Origin: a virus
IMG/VR virus record: IMGVR_UViG_3300008261_000027
Coordinates: 54,318 to 118,317 of that record
Reading direction: 5' to 3' (one strand)
Length of the DNA stretch: 64,000 bases
Below the pieces are notes generated by a model. It saw only the letters and a list, made by a program, of their open reading frames with translations, searched no databases and was not told the origin of the DNA. Of the stretch, positions 43,429 to 52,253 are shown one piece after another. A program made the position numbers and the translations under genes. The stretch's first letter is position 1, and the number at the start of each line of letters is the position of its first letter.

Positions 43429-45234
43429 TTAATCGTTTAAAATATCTTTTAATTTATTTTCTATTTCATAAATATTCTTCTGTGCCTTTTCTAAATTAAA
43501 AAGATCACTAATATCGTCAACATCACCAAGTACAGCTTTTATTTTACTATACTTTCTTTCACTTAAAGGTTCTGAAGCTTGATCTCCGGCCGCTGGAGAT
43601 GGTGGTGGCCCACCCATAGGCGATTCGCCCCCAGGCATTTCCGCACCCTCAGCACCCTGTGCTTCTAATTTTTGTCTTTCTTCTTCAGATATACCATACT
43701 TACTATCAACCTCGTCAAACACGCCAGATCGTTTAATAACTAATTGCGTATTAGTTAATTCAAATCCCATAGCTCTTTCAAGACGCTGTTGTTGTAAATC
43801 CAAGATAACATCGTTATCACTCATACCTAAAATATTTTTCTTCGCCCAAGTGTGTGATACTGGGAGAATACCAACTTGAGATTGATCCGAAGTGGCGTCT
43901 TTATACAATGTGATTTTTTCTTTCCATTGCTCAATTTTAAGTAAATCGGATTGTGCAGACGGATTTGTTAAACCTAATGTAAAGTTTTCCAATTCATCTT
44001 CTAAACCTAAAAGGTATAAATGAATTAATGCTATTTTATTTAATTCTTGTACCAATGATTTTTGAATTCTATTGATGGTTCTAGCAAAACGAATATCCAT
44101 CAATGCAAGATTCTTACCATCACCAACAACTTCTTCAAATCCTAAATAAGCTTTAGGTATACGAAGTGCCGCCAATAATTTTTTCTGAATATATTCAATA
44201 TCAGCAATTTCACCTAAGTTTTGTGCACCAGCTAAAGTTTCAATTGGACTAGGTGCTGCTGGATCACGAACAGGAATAAAAAAGTCTTGGTCAACCGCCA
44301 TTTGATTGTATCTCATGTCTACATTACCGTTTCTCTGATCAACAACAGTATCTCTTTTAAATTTACTTGCCACACGTTGTACATATGGTTCAATATCCTT
44401 ATCATCCATGTTACCCACAAAAACTTTAAAGACACGTCTTTCAGGTGCCCTTGATGTTCTATAAATTAACATAGCATCTTCAGCAAGAAGTAATTGTTTC
44501 CAGATTCTTCTAATTTTATCCAACATAGAAGTACCATATGGTAGTTTTCTGTCATCACCTAATAATCTAAAGTGAGCCACTTCCCATGATTGGAATTCCA
44601 TGTCTTTATTTTTCCAACTAAATCTTAATTCTCTTACTGGGGCTTTTATATCACCCTGATTTGGTGTTCTGGATTGAGCACCTTCCCATCTTTCTATTTC
44701 AATATTAGGTAGTTGTTGACAACCAATAATACCCTTTTCTGGGTCACTTTTCAAATAAACAAAATTATCACCGTACTTACATAGGTTTCTAGCCCACATT
44801 TGTAAGTTTGTATTAACATCTAACTTATTCTCAAACAAATCTGTTAAAATATTTTTAACTCTTTTTGATTCTGAATAAACTGTTAGAATATCCCCCTTTT
44901 CAGAAACTGTTGTAGATTCCTCAGAATATATGTCTAACGCTGCAGATATTTCTGGAGTAAACTCCATTGATTCATAATCATAATATGCTGCAAGTCTATT
45001 TGGTTCGTAATATACAGATTGATTATATAATGAATTATCCAATTTCGCCCATTTATCATGAAGAAATTGTGATTGTTGAGCCTGTAACTTCGCTTTTTCA
45101 AATTCAACAGGATCATCAGTTTTTAGTAATTCTTCTCTAGAAAAATTAAACGATGGTTGATTAATCGCTTTAGCATTATCAAAACCAAAAATTTTTGTTA
45201 ACCTTTGAAAAATTGTTAAATCGTTATTTGCCAT
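43429..45234 (-). CDS. gp20: portal protein gp20-like
   Basis: 601 residues (T4 gp20 524). Typical gp20 segments: YESMEFTPEISAALDIYSEE, WARNLCKYGDNFVYLKSDPE, SWEVAHFRLLGDDRKLPYGT, MLDKIRRIWKQLLLAEDAML, YRTSRAPERRVFKVFVGNMD, then RIPKAYLGFEEVVGDGKNLA. The protein forms the dodecameric portal for packaging and neck attachment. The C-terminal 90 residues are Pro/Gly/Glu-rich. Followed by the terminase-side gene order 17-20-21-22-23 of T4, apart from a few inserted genes. Confidence 0.95.
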   Translation of the reverse strand: MANNDLTIFQRLTKIFGFDNAKAINQPSFNFSREELLKTDDPVEFEKAKLQAQQSQFLHDKWAKLDNSLYNQSVYYEPNRLAAYYDYESMEFTPEISAALDIYSEESTTVSEKGDILTVYSESKRVKNILTDLFENKLDVNTNLQMWARNLCKYGDNFVYLKSDPEKGIIGCQQLPNIEIERWEGAQSRTPNQGDIKAPVRELRFSWKNKDMEFQSWEVAHFRLLGDDRKLPYGTSMLDKIRRIWKQLLLAEDAMLIYRTSRAPERRVFKVFVGNMDDKDIEPYVQRVASKFKRDTVVDQRNGNVDMRYNQMAVDQDFFIPVRDPAAPSPIETLAGAQNLGEIADIEYIQKKLLAALRIPKAYLGFEEVVGDGKNLALMDIRFARTINRIQKSLVQELNKIALIHLYLLGLEDELENFTLGLTNPSAQSDLLKIEQWKEKITLYKDATSDQSQVGILPVSHTWAKKNILGMSDNDVILDLQQQRLERAMGFELTNTQLVIKRSGVFDEVDSKYGISEEERQKLEAQGAEGAEMPGGESPMGGPPPSPAAGDQASEPLSERKYSKIKAVLGDVDDISDLFNLEKAQKNIYEIENKLKDILND

Positions 45235-45239
45235 ATAAT

Positions 45240-45246
45240 ATAAATA
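45240..45246 (-). promoter_or_regulatory. TATTTAT element close to start codon
   Basis: Minus-strand GTATTTATATTATATGG; 5 nt before the portal ATG at 45234. Confidence 0.4.
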
Positions 45247-45279
45247 CTATTCTAATTAATCTAATTAAAAAATATCAGA

Positions 45280-47058
45280 TTATAAACCCTTTTTATTTGT
45301 ACCAAATAACCATGAATATTGTTGATATTGATTTTTACCTGGGTTTGTTGTTGATGTGCCATTTGGCGACCCGTCTATAGACATTGCGCCAATTTGGTCT
45401 AATGTTCCACCATATGAGTAATGTGTAGTATCTGGTTCGTATGTTCTTTCTGACATGACCCAAGATTCTAACATCGCTTTATTTTGTTGTTCATTTCTTT
45501 TTAACTGTGTAAAAGATATGTCACCAGCGTACATCGCAATAGCAATACTCATAATGGCATCATCATGAGCCCCCTTCATATGATTTGGTTTCCCGTTTAT
45601 ATAAACAAAAGTGTTTAGTTCATTTAAAAGTCTATTTGATCTTACAATAAACCCATGTCTAAGCTGCTCTTCAAAACAAGCCACTATTTGTGTTCTCTTG
45701 TTATTAAAATTTATACCCGGTATTTTTTCTAATGCTTTTTGATTAAACTCCCACACATTTTTGGTGTTAAATCCGTCAATAAATAAATCTTTATAATTCA
45801 TTTCCTGCAACTTTCTCGATGTCGCAACACCCATTCCACCAGTAATATCAATCACAATAAATGCGTTATATAATACACCCCATTTATATGCAACAGAAGC
45901 TAAATCATCCGGTGGCATCTTGCCAAGATATTCCAACACTTGCTCTCTTTCATCAAAATCAATAATATTAATTGCGGAAAAATCATCACTATCACCTCTA
46001 CTAACATCGACCCCCATAATATATCTGTGTCCTTCTATTGGCTCTTTCCATTGCCAAAGTGTACCCTGCATATATTTTTCATTAGGAGTTTTAATCATTG
46101 TTTTAGCAATTCTCTCCATTGCTTCTGCAGGTATAACACTATCCCCTGATCCCAAAAAGTCACACTCCAATTCTTGCGCAATCTTTCTTTTATCATATTT
46201 GAATTTTTTTGACATTGATTCAAACCAACTTGAATATGGTTGATACCCATCATTCATTAATTCTTCGTAATTCTCAATATCAAAATCCCTCAATACGACC
46301 TCATTGTCATCGTACTGTTCTCTATTAAGCATATAATGAACAATATCAGGAACTTTAATCCAAACCAAATCTTTTGTGTATCTTGGATCTTTAAACCACC
46401 TTAAATCGGTTATATGGAAATCATTAATACCTTTAATTGCTTGCTCATAAACACCATAGTAAATTGGATCATAACCATTTGGTGTTGAAATTAATATAAT
46501 CTTACCACCGGTAGATAATGACGCCATAGAAGCCGCCCAAAAGTCTTCCCCAGCCTCAATATAAGCAGCTTCGTCGAATACAAGTATAGTTGGGGTATAA
46601 CCACGTAACGCATCCGCAGAAGTTGCTACGGCTTTAACTTCACAACCATTATTCAAACGATATCTACTTTCAGAGTTTTTATCAGCAGAAAAACCAACAT
46701 TAATCCAATCTGGCCATTGATCTAAAAAGTTTCTAACTTTATTAGCCATTTCAATTGCGGTATCTCTTTTGTTTGCAATGATCAAAACTCTCTCAGGATT
46801 TTCTGGTTTTGCTAGTTGTAATCTTTTTGAAATCCACGCAGCTGTTACTGTTGTAACACCCGCTTGTCTGTATTTTCTGGTTATGTTTTCATTGTATTGT
46901 TCATAATCCTTGAGTAATTGGATTTGATCTGGAAACAATTCTAATGGAACATATTTCTTTTGAGTATTATCATATGTTTGAAGATATGTCTTCAAAGCAT
47001 ATGGAGTATCTTTAATAATACGAGCATACTCTTTTAATTGTTCAATTTTGTTGTTCAT
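45280..47058 (-). CDS. gp17: large terminase subunit gp17-like
   Basis: 592 residues (T4 gp17 610). ATPase: RKYRQAGVTT (61-70), the modified Walker A of gp17 proteins, and LVFDEA (159-164, Walker B), LISTPNG (189-195, motif III). Nuclease: GVDVSRGDSDDFSAI (Asp351), IVIDITGG (Asp404), AHDDAIMSIAI (Asp499/500), the RNase H-like acidic triad. Packs DNA and cuts at headful. No gp16-like small terminase was recognised in the window. Confidence 0.96.
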   Translation of the reverse strand: MNNKIEQLKEYARIIKDTPYALKTYLQTYDNTQKKYVPLELFPDQIQLLKDYEQYNENITRKYRQAGVTTVTAAWISKRLQLAKPENPERVLIIANKRDTAIEMANKVRNFLDQWPDWINVGFSADKNSESRYRLNNGCEVKAVATSADALRGYTPTILVFDEAAYIEAGEDFWAASMASLSTGGKIILISTPNGYDPIYYGVYEQAIKGINDFHITDLRWFKDPRYTKDLVWIKVPDIVHYMLNREQYDDNEVVLRDFDIENYEELMNDGYQPYSSWFESMSKKFKYDKRKIAQELECDFLGSGDSVIPAEAMERIAKTMIKTPNEKYMQGTLWQWKEPIEGHRYIMGVDVSRGDSDDFSAINIIDFDEREQVLEYLGKMPPDDLASVAYKWGVLYNAFIVIDITGGMGVATSRKLQEMNYKDLFIDGFNTKNVWEFNQKALEKIPGINFNNKRTQIVACFEEQLRHGFIVRSNRLLNELNTFVYINGKPNHMKGAHDDAIMSIAIAMYAGDISFTQLKRNEQQNKAMLESWVMSERTYEPDTTHYSYGGTLDQIGAMSIDGSPNGTSTTNPGKNQYQQYSWLFGTNKKGL

Positions 47059-47062
47059 ATAT

Positions 47063-47069
47063 ATAAATA
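47063..47069 (-). promoter_or_regulatory. TATTTAT element close to start codon
   Basis: Minus-strand GTATTTATATATATG; 4 nt before the terminase ATG at 47058. Confidence 0.4.
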
Positions 47070-47118
47070 CAAAAAGTGGTCAAATTTGACCACTTTAAGT
47101 TATCTCTTGTTTTAATTT

Positions 47119-48396
47119 TTATTTAAATGCGTCACTTATGTCAATATCATCCGGATTAATATCATCCTCTTCATCGTCATTGTATTCATCATATTCACGT
47201 TTTAATGTCATAGCTTCTCTCATAACCTCAACAAATTTTGCTTGCGCCAATCTATTTTTTGATTCGTCTGCGCTTACAACATTAGATATTATTTTTAAAA
47301 ATTCTTTTGCGGGTATTTCATATAAAACCTGCTCAAACCAACTAATCAATCCTTTGTTTTCGTCTAAAAACATTTCATCCGGTAATAACATTCGTAATTT
47401 TTCATACAATTCTGGACCCATTCTTAATTGAATTGGTTCATTACTTAACACATCGGTTTGGCCCATTACCTTTTGAGCCATCGTTACGTCTTTTGGTAAA
47501 CCATGTCTAGCAGTCGCTTCTTTTATACCTTTAATTAATTCATGGCACAAAACAGGGAACATAGTTGCTTTAGCAACAATTTTTGTATCCACTGGATGTT
47601 CGTCTTCACCACCTTCATCGCCACCACCATCTGCCTGATCCAAGTAGTTTTGGCCAATAACACCACTACCGGTTTGGCTCATTCTATCTATCATTTCATC
47701 CATAGTGAAATACATGAAATCTGTTATAGACATAACTCTTCTATAAAGTGGATGTAAAGCCGGATCAATTTCATCTAATCTAGCTTTTACTTCTGGCTTT
47801 TCGTATATGTGATGTGCTTTTTTTGCTGCACCCTGAACAATTGCATTAATTATATTTCTTTTATGTTTTTCTAATTCAAGCTGTTCTTGTGGTGTTAAAT
47901 CCTCAATATCAAATGATGGTATTTCTACACCTGTTTGGGAAGTTTCTTGCTCTTCATCATCACTTTCCTCTTCTGGAGAAAATCTAAATTTAGATGTATT
48001 AATATCGTTAGCATTTAAACTAAGTTCAAATTGATACCAATTAGGGTTAATCTCAGTTTCTTCAATACAAGCTTCAAGAGCCAATGCTTTTAAAGCTGGA
48101 ATATGTCTATTCTCAATTTGTACAATTCGTGAAAAACCATTCATCATTTCTCCAAACAACATTTGTTGTACTTGTCCAGAGCTTAAATCTTGAATATTTG
48201 TAACTCTTCTTAAATGATCAACAATTTTTTTAAATCTCTCTCCAATTAAACGTTCTACATCTTGAGGGCCTCTACCCATAGCTGGGTTTGAACCATATAA
48301 ACTATCTGGGCTACCAGCTGTTCTTTCTAAGTTGCGACCCATCCTTTCTGGATAATCACCATAATCGATAGCCTCTTTAATCTTTTTACTTTTCAT
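47119..48396 (-). CDS. conserved virion-associated protein of unknown function
   Basis: 425 residues. N-terminus MKSKKIKEAIDYGDYPERMG (possible protease-type start), then a helical body (RFKKIVDHLRRVTNIQDLSS, FGEMMNGFSRIVQIENRHIP) and a Cys-His rich segment TMFPVLCHELIKGIKEATAR. The end is acidic. Located between terminase and three coupled unknown genes; start overlaps the previous stop by one base. I do not recognise a family; a head or neck assembly protein is the contextual guess. Confidence 0.6.
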   Translation of the reverse strand: MKSKKIKEAIDYGDYPERMGRNLERTAGSPDSLYGSNPAMGRGPQDVERLIGERFKKIVDHLRRVTNIQDLSSGQVQQMLFGEMMNGFSRIVQIENRHIPALKALALEACIEETEINPNWYQFELSLNANDINTSKFRFSPEEESDDEEQETSQTGVEIPSFDIEDLTPQEQLELEKHKRNIINAIVQGAAKKAHHIYEKPEVKARLDEIDPALHPLYRRVMSITDFMYFTMDEMIDRMSQTGSGVIGQNYLDQADGGGDEGGEDEHPVDTKIVAKATMFPVLCHELIKGIKEATARHGLPKDVTMAQKVMGQTDVLSNEPIQLRMGPELYEKLRMLLPDEMFLDENKGLISWFEQVLYEIPAKEFLKIISNVVSADESKNRLAQAKFVEVMREAMTLKREYDEYNDDEEDDINPDDIDISDAFK

Positions 48397-49034
48397 TAGT
48401 TTTCTCTAAAAATTTTATCAATCATACCAATTATTTTAGATTTAGCTTCATCGCCGCTTATCTCTTTTGCGCCTGCTTTTGGTACTGGATCTGGTAATGG
48501 TTTTTTATTTGGATCTTGAGGTCTTTGACCAGGATGTCTTGGTCTTTCTCTTTTTGGTGTATCTGTGTCTGGTTTAGATGGCGCCGGCTTAACATCTGGT
48601 TTAACAGCTGGTTCACCCATTTCAAATTCACTTATCTGTGAAGCACCAATTTTTTCTTTAACCAATTCAGAAATTTCACCTTTTGTTGTTAAACTATGAT
48701 ATTTTTTATCAACAACACTTTCAACAAATTCATTTAATTTTTTAAGATCTAAACGTTTTATTTTGTTTTTACTAGCAATTTCTTTTACGTCCTTTTTGGT
48801 CATTTTCTTAACCTTTGGTTCCATAGTCTCTTCCTCAGGCACTACAGTAACATCCTTATCCTTTAATTTATCCGCTAGAGCCGGATCAGCTTTTAAATCA
48901 TCAGCTTTAACTTTCAATCCCTCACCCAATATTTTATCCGAAAACTTCTTTAATTGATTATCGTTGAATCTAATTAAAGTTTTTTCTGAAAAACCTTCTT
49001 TAACAAGTTTTGTAATTATCTCGTTTCTATTCAT
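48396..49034 (-). CDS. Lys/Pro-rich protein of unknown function
   Basis: 212 residues. Helical N-terminus (NRNEIITKLVKEGFSEKTLI, RFNDNQLKKFSDKILGE) then KKDVKEIASKNKIKRLDLKK, a SAP-like helix pair, and a Pro/Lys-rich linker (KPDVKPAPSKPDTDTPKRER). Ends with a short helix. Coupled at both ends (stops and starts overlap by 1-4 nt). Could be an internal DNA-binding protein; not recognised. Confidence 0.55.
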   Translation of the reverse strand: MNRNEIITKLVKEGFSEKTLIRFNDNQLKKFSDKILGEGLKVKADDLKADPALADKLKDKDVTVVPEEETMEPKVKKMTKKDVKEIASKNKIKRLDLKKLNEFVESVVDKKYHSLTTKGEISELVKEKIGASQISEFEMGEPAVKPDVKPAPSKPDTDTPKRERPRHPGQRPQDPNKKPLPDPVPKAGAKEISGDEAKSKIIGMIDKIFREN

Positions 49035-49432
49035 TTTAATTTAAATTTTATTTCTTCATTAATTAGTCTGAGACCCTTTGTTGCTAATTTTTCAGTCACG
49101 CTATCTAATTCTTCACCAAAATGAAAAGAAATTCTTATTGGTCTCTCTTCAGCATTTATATCAAATGATTCCCACCCTAAAGCAACAATCCCATCTACAG
49201 CGTCTATAACACCAAAATAATCTGAATTTTGAACTAACTCAAGTTTTAAATCTGAATTCTTTAATAAACCTACTAAGTCTATGTCCTCAATTTCCGGTGG
49301 TATCGCTCTTCCTGCAGATGGGATTATGAACCATTCTTCAACCAATGTATCTGGATCATTACCAAAGATAAATTCATATTGTCTTTGGCCTTTATAATCT
49401 TGACCTAATTCATTGATATAAAGAAGATACAT
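49031..49432 (-). CDS. conserved T4-like phage protein of unknown function
   Basis: 133 residues. MYLLYINELGQDYKGQRQYE, FIFGNDPDTLVEEWFIIPSA and SDYFGVIDAVDGIVALGWES form a compact alpha/beta domain that I recall as widespread in T4-like phages without an assigned function. Stop overlaps the next start by 4 nt. Its steady position near terminase suggests a role in head or packaging, but that is only inference. Confidence 0.6.
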   Translation of the reverse strand: MYLLYINELGQDYKGQRQYEFIFGNDPDTLVEEWFIIPSAGRAIPPEIEDIDLVGLLKNSDLKLELVQNSDYFGVIDAVDGIVALGWESFDINAEERPIRISFHFGEELDSVTEKLATKGLRLINEEIKFKLK

Positions 49433-50545
49433 TTATTCAAAATATTTGCTTAAAGTTGTATTAATACTTTCATTTATATCATCTAGTTCTGGAGTAATCG
49501 CGATATCTTCTTCATCTTCATCATCATACATGCGAGGCGGCTTGTTATCTATTTGATAATCATCCATCGGATCATAATCTAAATGCGTTTTATCTTCATA
49601 AGCTGAATCAACATCTGGGAAATAATCGTCATATTCCGTTAAATCTTTTTCTTCTTCAGAATAAAATTTTGTGTTGATCAATTCTTCTAATTTTGAAATT
49701 CTCTCAGCCAAATCATCTTCCGGAGCGGCTTTAGTCTTTTCATCTGAATCATCTTCTTCTGGTGCCGGTTCCATTTCTGGTTCTGGTTCTCCAGCAGCCT
49801 CGGGCTCTGAAGCCATTTCCTCGTCTCTTTCAAACTTTTTACCAATCTCTTCGATATCATCATCTTCCAATTTATCTAAATCAACTGCAGATATAATCAT
49901 GTTTAAAACATACTTAATATCATCGCTTTCCATTTTTGGTTGTTGATCCCTCAATTCTTGACCTAATTTACCCGCAAATTTTTGAACTTCAGCCATGTAA
50001 TCAGAACGCTTACCCTCTTCTGATGAAGGCGACATTCCCGAATCATCAATTGATGGCTCTGGTGATGCGTCCTGAGGTACAGAATCTGTTGGAGCAGCCA
50101 TAGGCTCTGGGCTAGGCTCAGAACTATCTGCTGGAGGTAATGCCGGAGGCATTGCATCAACAGAATCCTGAGGAAGTGATGCCTCTTGTTTAGATTTATT
50201 TTGTTTTAAAACATATTTTGTCACATCTTCATTAATCTCTTGAGATTTTAATAATTCAAGTCTTTTTAATGCTTCAGCATATGAATTAAATCTGTTTTTA
50301 TTTTTCATAAAAAGACCACCGATGTAATCCAAGGTACCTTCATTTAGTCCCTTCTTTACATAGTATCCGTCCTTTTCTCTTACAATACCATAAACGCCAT
50401 TAGAGCTTTCCTTAATTAATTCTGCTTTCTTAGTGGTATTATTTTCGTTTACCGTATTTTGTTTGTAGTAGGTTAATTCAAGGATTCTTTTGATTTTATC
50501 ATCACCTTGAAGTTTTTCGCTACCGATAGGTTTTAAATCTCCCAT
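49433..50545 (-). CDS. acidic Pro/Glu-rich protein, scaffold-like
   Basis: 370 residues from ATG 50545 (MGDLKPIGSEKLQGDDKIKR). An upstream frame from 50650 would cross the TATTTAT element and the neighbouring gene and is rejected. N-terminal ordered part (YGIVREKDGYYVKKGLNEGT, FMKNKNRFNSYAEALKRLEL) followed by a long acidic Pro/Ser/Glu-rich region (120-340). Composition recalls scaffold or internal core proteins. Directly abuts the 49031 gene. Confidence 0.6.
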   Translation of the reverse strand: MGDLKPIGSEKLQGDDKIKRILELTYYKQNTVNENNTTKKAELIKESSNGVYGIVREKDGYYVKKGLNEGTLDYIGGLFMKNKNRFNSYAEALKRLELLKSQEINEDVTKYVLKQNKSKQEASLPQDSVDAMPPALPPADSSEPSPEPMAAPTDSVPQDASPEPSIDDSGMSPSSEEGKRSDYMAEVQKFAGKLGQELRDQQPKMESDDIKYVLNMIISAVDLDKLEDDDIEEIGKKFERDEEMASEPEAAGEPEPEMEPAPEEDDSDEKTKAAPEDDLAERISKLEELINTKFYSEEEKDLTEYDDYFPDVDSAYEDKTHLDYDPMDDYQIDNKPPRMYDDEDEEDIAITPELDDINESINTTLSKYFE

Positions 50546-50580
50546 TGTTTTTAAGTTAAAAATAAGATTATTCTTATTGT

Positions 50581-50587
50581 ATAAATA
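50581..50587 (-). promoter_or_regulatory. late promoter-like TATTTAT element
   Basis: Minus-strand CTATTTATACAATAAG, 35 nt before the ATG at 50545, in the gap after the nucleotidyltransferase gene. Confidence 0.5.
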
Positions 50588-50618
50588 GTGTAGAAAAGAA
50601 AAAAAATACAGTTTGCAA

Positions 50619-51404
50619 TTATGATAGAGATAATTTCTTATCAGAAACATCTTTTTTCAAATTCATCAATTTTTCGATGTACCCATTTCTTCTTAATAAT
50701 TTAAATGTAAGGTTTTCATATGAATACTCACCACCTCGAGTTAAGCCACTTTTTCTAAATTTTTTAAGTTTATCTTTCACATCATTAATGGAGTTAGAAA
50801 CATCTTCTCCAGCTTCATATTGACTAACTAATTTATCTATATGCTTTGCAAAATATTCACCCTTTTCTAAGATTTTTTTTGTGTCTATTTCTTCTTTTTT
50901 ATTCGATGGTTTTGATATCCATTCATTGTTTAATATGGAATAAACCCCAGAAGAGGTATATTCATCGTCTATGTCCTGAACGTATATTTCAACATCAAAC
51001 CCCTTTATCTTTATATCATGTTTCTCATTCCACAAACCCTTTTTGGCATCAAAAAACTCTCTCACAATATCAATTAACGCAGTAGATGGTTTATCACCCT
51101 CATTTAATTCATCCATGTCAACCAATATGTGTAAATCAACATCCGAATACTCTGACCAATTGTAATTGGCTAAAGACCCCATTAAAACAACATCATGAAT
51201 AAAAAAGTCAACTCCAGCAAAATCGATAAAATCATCTGTTATTTCCAACAATCTAGTAACTATTTCATTTTTCATTGTATAGTTTGTTTCCCCTCCGTCA
51301 AATATTTCGGGACACAAACGATCCTTCATTTCAAATGTTTTGATAATTTTTTTATCGGTATCAGGGTCAGATAATTCTAAAAGTTCATCTACTAAATTGT
51401 CCAT
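50619..51404 (-). CDS. nucleotidyltransferase-fold protein
   Basis: 261 residues. LMGSLANYNWSEYSDVDLHI (about 85-104) is the pol-beta-type nucleotidyltransferase signature GS..N-W-S-x-x-S-D-x-D, and DVEIYVQDIDDEY supplies the third acid. The helical C-terminal half (KKILEKGEYFAKHIDKLVSQ) may form a substrate domain. Such phage proteins could be tRNA- or small-molecule nucleotidyltransferases, or toxin-antitoxin-like; substrate unknown. Active-site residues look intact. Confidence 0.75.
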   Translation of the reverse strand: MDNLVDELLELSDPDTDKKIIKTFEMKDRLCPEIFDGGETNYTMKNEIVTRLLEITDDFIDFAGVDFFIHDVVLMGSLANYNWSEYSDVDLHILVDMDELNEGDKPSTALIDIVREFFDAKKGLWNEKHDIKIKGFDVEIYVQDIDDEYTSSGVYSILNNEWISKPSNKKEEIDTKKILEKGEYFAKHIDKLVSQYEAGEDVSNSINDVKDKLKKFRKSGLTRGGEYSYENLTFKLLRRNGYIEKLMNLKKDVSDKKLSLS

Positions 51405-51649
51405 TAATTAAATTTTTTAAAACTATATTTGTTTTTAATATTAGCATTTAAAAACGCGCCCTGGGAATCAGCCATTCTAAATTTTGTAAAAAGCTCCCAC
51501 GGAACATTCTCGTATTCATAAATACTTCCATTATTAAACACAATTGTCAATAATGATGTTTCTGTGTTATATGTCGCGGATTTGATATTTGATGATTTAA
51601 TATCAACGTGGATTAATTTACCTTCAATTCTTTCGGATATAATAGCCAT
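51404..51649 (-). CDS. KTSC-domain protein
   Basis: 81 residues: SSNIKSATYNTETSLLTIVF, NNGSIYEYENVPWELFTKFR, and AFLNANIKNKYSFKKF. This is the KTSC domain pattern (short beta-rich domain with a Y-x-Y-x-x-V-P/W core), here covering the whole protein. The domain is often fused or adjacent to RNA/tRNA-related enzymes; function unknown. Stop overlaps the nucleotidyltransferase start, so the two are translationally coupled. Confidence 0.8.
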   Translation of the reverse strand: MAIISERIEGKLIHVDIKSSNIKSATYNTETSLLTIVFNNGSIYEYENVPWELFTKFRMADSQGAFLNANIKNKYSFKKFN

Positions 51650-51667
51650 AATAGTTTTTTATAAAAT

Positions 51668-51674
51668 ATAAATA
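51668..51674 (-). promoter_or_regulatory. late promoter-like TATTTAT element
   Basis: Minus-strand TTATTTATATTTTAT, 18 nt before the KTSC gene start, just after the hsp20 terminator. Confidence 0.45.
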
Positions 51675-51690
51675 ATTTTTGTAAAAAAAT

Positions 51691-51712
51691 AAAGCCCCGA
51701 TTTCGGGGCTTT
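51691..51712 (-). terminator. terminator of the small heat-shock gene
   Basis: AAAGCCCCG / CGGGGCTTT hairpin followed on the minus strand by ATTTTTTTAC, right after the stop at 51716. Confidence 0.85.
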
Positions 51713-51715
51713 TAT

Positions 51716-52078
51716 TTAATTTAAACTAATCAATCTTTCTAAAGTCTTCTTTTTACTTATCGGTAGATTGATTGTTAAAAGACCATTTTCGACTTTACCA
51801 GAAATCTCTTTTTCATTCACATCGTCTGGTATATCGTAAGATTTATTAAAAATTGGAACAAAGTGGTTTGTTTCAGATTTTTGATCTCCATCAAAAGATA
51901 TCTTTAAAACACCTTCTTTGGTCATGATTTTTAAATCATCTTTTGTTAAACCAGGAACAGCTATCATGATTAGGTAGCTATCATCTGTTTTATTAATTTT
52001 TGTTTTTGGTCCGAGATGGTCGATTGTTGCGAACTCATCTAAAATGTTAAAAAACGGGTCTTTAAATAACTTAATCAT
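51716..52078 (-). CDS. small heat-shock protein (Hsp20/alpha-crystallin)
   Basis: 120 residues. Short N-terminus (MIKLFKDPFFNILDEF) then a full alpha-crystallin domain: KTKINKTDDSYLIMIAVPGL, TKDDLKIMTKEGVLKISFDG, VNEKEISGKVENGLLTINLP (ending with the family A-x-x-x-G-L-L-x-I-x-x-P pattern). Holds unfolded proteins for refolding. Divergent from the ClpC-like gene across a 175-bp control region. T4-like phages often carry such a gene. Confidence 0.92.
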   Translation of the reverse strand: MIKLFKDPFFNILDEFATIDHLGPKTKINKTDDSYLIMIAVPGLTKDDLKIMTKEGVLKISFDGDQKSETNHFVPIFNKSYDIPDDVNEKEISGKVENGLLTINLPISKKKTLERLISLN

Positions 52079-52152
52079 AGTTTTATTTTTTTATTTATTT
52101 TATTATTACTACCTTATAAACAAAAATAAAACCAAACGATTGATAATGACAT

Positions 52153-52184
52153 TTAGACATTAGTTAGACATTTTTTTAGACATT
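52153..52184. promoter_or_regulatory. phased direct repeats in the chaperone divergent promoter region
   Basis: TTAGACATT occurs at 52153, 52164 and 52176 (11 and 12 bp apart, one helical turn), with a partial copy GACATT at 52148. It sits 70 bp before the clp gene and 75 bp before the Hsp20 gene. Regular phasing suggests a protein-binding operator array. Confidence 0.55.
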
Positions 52185-52253
52185 TTGTCAGAACATATCT
52201 TTTGTTTTTAAAAAAATAATCATTATTATTGCAATATAAACAAATAATAAATT

